Source of the DNA: Paracoccaceae bacterium
GTDB taxonomy: Bacteria; Pseudomonadota; Alphaproteobacteria; Rhodobacterales; Rhodobacteraceae
Length of the DNA stretch: 8,121 nt
Assembly: GCA_009920815.1 (NCBI GenBank)
Contig: RFZH01000104.1
Location: 1 to 8,121, forward strand
Direction of reading: 5' to 3'
Shown: positions 6,880-8,121 of the stretch, piece by piece
Layout: each line of letters starts with the position of its first letter
Numbering within the stretch: the stretch's first letter is position 1
The notes under the pieces: model-generated
Seen by the model: only the letters and a program-made list of their open reading frames with translations
Told to the model about the DNA's origin: nothing
Databases searched by the model: none
Program-made: the position numbers and the translations under genes

Positions 6880-7876
6880 AGTGAGAAACAGGTGAAATTT
6901 CGCGGCGACCGGGTTCTTCCCGTTTGTCTGCAACCGCCTCAAAGAAATAGCTGACGAATTGTATCAGCATCGTCACGGCAAATAGACCGATGAACACGGC
7001 CATTTGATATTTGATGTACATGCCCGCGCTCCCAGATTGTGATACCTCGAATGTGCGCACGGGGGCGTTGATCATCGAGGTCGGCCCTGACATGCCAACG
7101 ATCAAAATAACCCAAGCCGTGGACATGCCCAACAAGACAGTTCCAATTGCGTTCACTTTGCCTTTTGTGCGTGGGTTCAAGCCCGCAAAAACGATATCGA
7201 CGCGCACGTGGCCTTCGTCAAATAGCGTATAGGCCGAGGCAAAAAGAAACAGCGCCGCGTACCAATACCGCACCAAATCACCCATGAAGGCCTGTTCATA
7301 AGAAAAGATAAAGCGTGACAACACGATGCCCAGCTCGGCGGCGGCGATCAACGCTGCCAACCAATGAAAGCCCAAGGTGCGTGAAAACAGAGCGACGACA
7401 AAACCCAAAACGATCATTGGAACGTGGATATATGGCGCAACAAACGCTGCGCGCCCGAATTCGCGCGCAAAATCGACACTAAACCAAGATGTTAGGAAGT
7501 TTTCGATCCGCAAAAAGGCTAAAACGGCGTCGGCGATCCCGACAAAGAACACGCTCCAAAACAGCGCACGTACAATATAGCAGTTGAATTGGTGTATCTG
7601 ATTTGCATCCCAACGCAGCGCTTGGTTCGGGGTCGCGCGCACATACGCGAAGGATGCGATCAATGCGGCGGCGTAAACCCCCAACGTAACAAACGCGCCT
7701 GTGTTCATGCCCAATGCGGGGATGTGGGTGATCTGAGGCGTTCCATAAACAACATTCAAGATGTTATTGATCAAGAACGCCGCCAGGATCGTCAGCATGG
7801 ACCAGCCAAATAAACGTGGCATCACCGCAGGTGTGCCCATTTTTTCGACCTTTGGTGTTGCTGCCAAATCAGTCAT
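6878..7876 (-). CDS. TRAP transporter small permease subunit (DctQ type, extended)
   Basis: Small membrane subunit that forms the TRAP permease with the DctM-type protein. The DctQ core is recognised in the C-terminal half: LVRYWYAALFLFASAYTLFD (201-220), then EGHVRVDIVF (221-230) and LNPRTKGKVNAIG (233-245), with a final hydrophobic helix at about 287-312. At 332 residues it is roughly twice the usual DctQ length of about 160-200 with four helices. Hydrophobic stretches near 25-45, 60-80, 99-123, 144-164, 168-192, 202-218, 242-262 and 287-312 suggest about eight helices, the first three or four being an N-terminal addition. Such long DctQ proteins belong to the mannitol/chloroaromatic (FcbT2-like) group, which agrees with the neighbouring large permease. 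The start at 7876 is supported by TAGGAGAGG four bases upstream. The N-terminal 20 residues are polar and show no cleavable signal peptide. It is tightly coupled to the large permease (8 bp). Confidence 0.93.
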   Translation of the reverse strand: MTDLAATPKVEKMGTPAVMPRLFGWSMLTILAAFLINNILNVVYGTPQITHIPALGMNTGAFVTLGVYAAALIASFAYVRATPNQALRWDANQIHQFNCYIVRALFWSVFFVGIADAVLAFLRIENFLTSWFSVDFAREFGRAAFVAPYIHVPMIVLGFVVALFSRTLGFHWLAALIAAAELGIVLSRFIFSYEQAFMGDLVRYWYAALFLFASAYTLFDEGHVRVDIVFAGLNPRTKGKVNAIGTVLLGMSTAWVILIVGMSGPTSMINAPVRTFEVSQSGSAGMYIKYQMAVFIGLFAVTMLIQFVSYFFEAVADKREEPGRREISPVSH

Positions 7877-7880
7877 GTGT

Positions 7881-7889
7881 CCTCTCCTA
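7881..7889 (-). promoter_or_regulatory. Ribosome binding site of the small permease
   Basis: The minus strand reads TAGGAGAGG followed by ACAC and the ATG at 7876, a strong purine-rich site. Its first three bases are also the stop codon of a possible 16-codon upstream ORF. Confidence 0.6.
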
Positions 7890-7937
7890 AGACGGAAATT
7901 TTTCTAAATACCACGCAGCCCGAATATGTGTTTCCAT
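7887..7937 (-). CDS. Possible 16-residue upstream ORF in the small permease leader
   Basis: ATG at 7937 opens a frame that reads METHIRAAWYLEKFPS and stops at TAG, embedded in the small permease Shine-Dalgarno 10 bases before its ATG. A stop placed inside the next gene's ribosome binding site is the geometry expected for translational coupling. Against it, no Shine-Dalgarno precedes this ATG (the upstream bases are CA-rich). The frame is also open further upstream through a region without a good start, so the length gives no statistical support. I do not recognise the peptide. Confidence 0.2.
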   Translation of the reverse strand: METHIRAAWYLEKFPS

Positions 7938-7994
7938 ATGTGTATGCTGCTGTGTTTTCGGTGTGAGTGTTGTGCGTTTTTTATAAAACAAAGA

Positions 7995-8019
7995 CGAGGC
8001 CTGTTTTGAACAAGCCTCG
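7995..8019 (-). terminator. Intrinsic terminator or processing hairpin after the putative TRAP binding-protein gene
   Basis: On the minus strand CGAGGCTTGTT pairs with AACAGGCCTCG around a three-base loop (CAA), an 11-bp stem with one G-T wobble. It is followed by a T-rich tract (TCTTTGTTTTAT). It starts about 20 bases after the stop codon at 8042. Because the permease genes lie downstream on the same strand, it probably lets only part of the transcripts through, giving more binding protein than permease; that role is inferred. Confidence 0.8.
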
Positions 8020-8041
8020 CCCTTTGATCATACCGACAATC

Positions 8042-8121
8042 TTAGCCAATGCCCAAGATACGGTTACGTTGGTTGATAAACGTACCTTCCAAAGATGCGA
8101 TTGTGCCACCGATTTCGCGTA
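8042..8121 (-). CDS. C-terminal end of a probable TRAP transporter substrate-binding protein (DctP type), partial
   Basis: Only the last 25 codons and the TAA stop are in the window; the gene enters from the right edge. The tail reads REIGGTIASLEGTFINQRNR and then ILGIG, a polar end that fits the exposed C-terminal tail of a periplasmic binding protein. The assignment rests mainly on position: the first gene upstream of a DctQ-DctM pair on the same strand is most often the binding protein (P-Q-M order), and a terminator after it is common for that gene. No ligand-binding residue is visible, so another function cannot be excluded. Confidence 0.6.
   Translation of the reverse strand, partial: REIGGTIASLEGTFINQRNRILGIG

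Larger units (their letters stand above)
7877..7994 (-). other. CA-rich, G-poor mRNA leader between the binding-protein terminator and the small permease
   Basis: After the terminator hairpin the minus strand reads as an A/C-dominated stretch (for example GCACAACACTCACACCG and AAAACACAGCAGCATACAC) up to the permease ribosome binding site. Such sequence should be largely unstructured in RNA and would leave the ribosome binding site open. I see no clear -35/-10 pair in it, so permease expression may depend on read-through from the upstream gene. Confidence 0.4.

Noticed and set aside
6406..6942. Minus-strand frame of about 178 codons overlapping the end of the small permease and start of the large permease.
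   Set aside because: It is an off-frame reading rich in Cys, Trp, His and Arg, and both overlapping frames are certain TRAP subunits.
7924..7943. Short direct repeat ATATGTGT twice, 12 bp apart, as an operator candidate.
   Set aside because: Eight-base repeats in a GT/CA-rich stretch are expected by chance, and neither copy is palindromic.

Overview
All genes in this 8.1-kb window read on the minus strand, so transcription runs from the right edge to the left. The protein families and their order suggest an alphaproteobacterium of the Rhodobacteraceae (Roseobacter-type): an aspartokinase directly upstream of a nitrogen-PTS Enzyme I (lysC-ptsP), a DUF1178 protein, and a TRAP transporter of the mannitol/chloroaromatic type with unusually large membrane subunits. 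By eye the G+C is moderate for that family, about one half. Genus cannot be decided from the window.

Right part (about 8121 to 4218): a TRAP transporter operon. The last 25 codons of a gene that is probably the substrate-binding protein enter from the right edge. A strong intrinsic terminator and a CA-rich leader follow, with a possible 16-residue upstream ORF whose stop codon lies in the next gene's Shine-Dalgarno. Then come an oversized DctQ-type small permease (332 aa) and a very oversized DctM-type large permease (883 aa). The last 330 or so residues of the large permease are a charged, alanine- and glutamate-rich, probably coiled-coil extension outside the TRAP fold. An 11-bp terminator hairpin closes the operon.

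Middle (about 4217 to 3486): a non-coding gap with the terminator, a small C(TTCG)G hairpin that may belong to a dispersed repeat, and a plausible sigma-70-like promoter. These precede a DUF1178 protein with a CxxC zinc-ribbon-like N-terminus.

Left part (3485 to 1): lysC (aspartate kinase, 412 aa, two ACT domains) and, 15 bp after it, ptsP (GAF-containing Enzyme I of the nitrogen PTS). ptsP is open through the left edge, with 743 codons visible and probably only a few missing. Inside lysC an AGGAGG Shine-Dalgarno sits five bases before Met251, exactly where the separate beta subunit of alpha2beta2 aspartokinases begins. This enzyme is therefore probably made as two in-frame products. No terminator was seen between DUF1178, lysC and ptsP, so the three may form one transcript.

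The window looks mostly like ordinary core and transport genes. The points that merit attention are the C-terminal extension of the TRAP large permease, the internal lysC start, and the architecture of the dctP-dctQ leader. I see no mobile element, CRISPR array, tRNA or rRNA.
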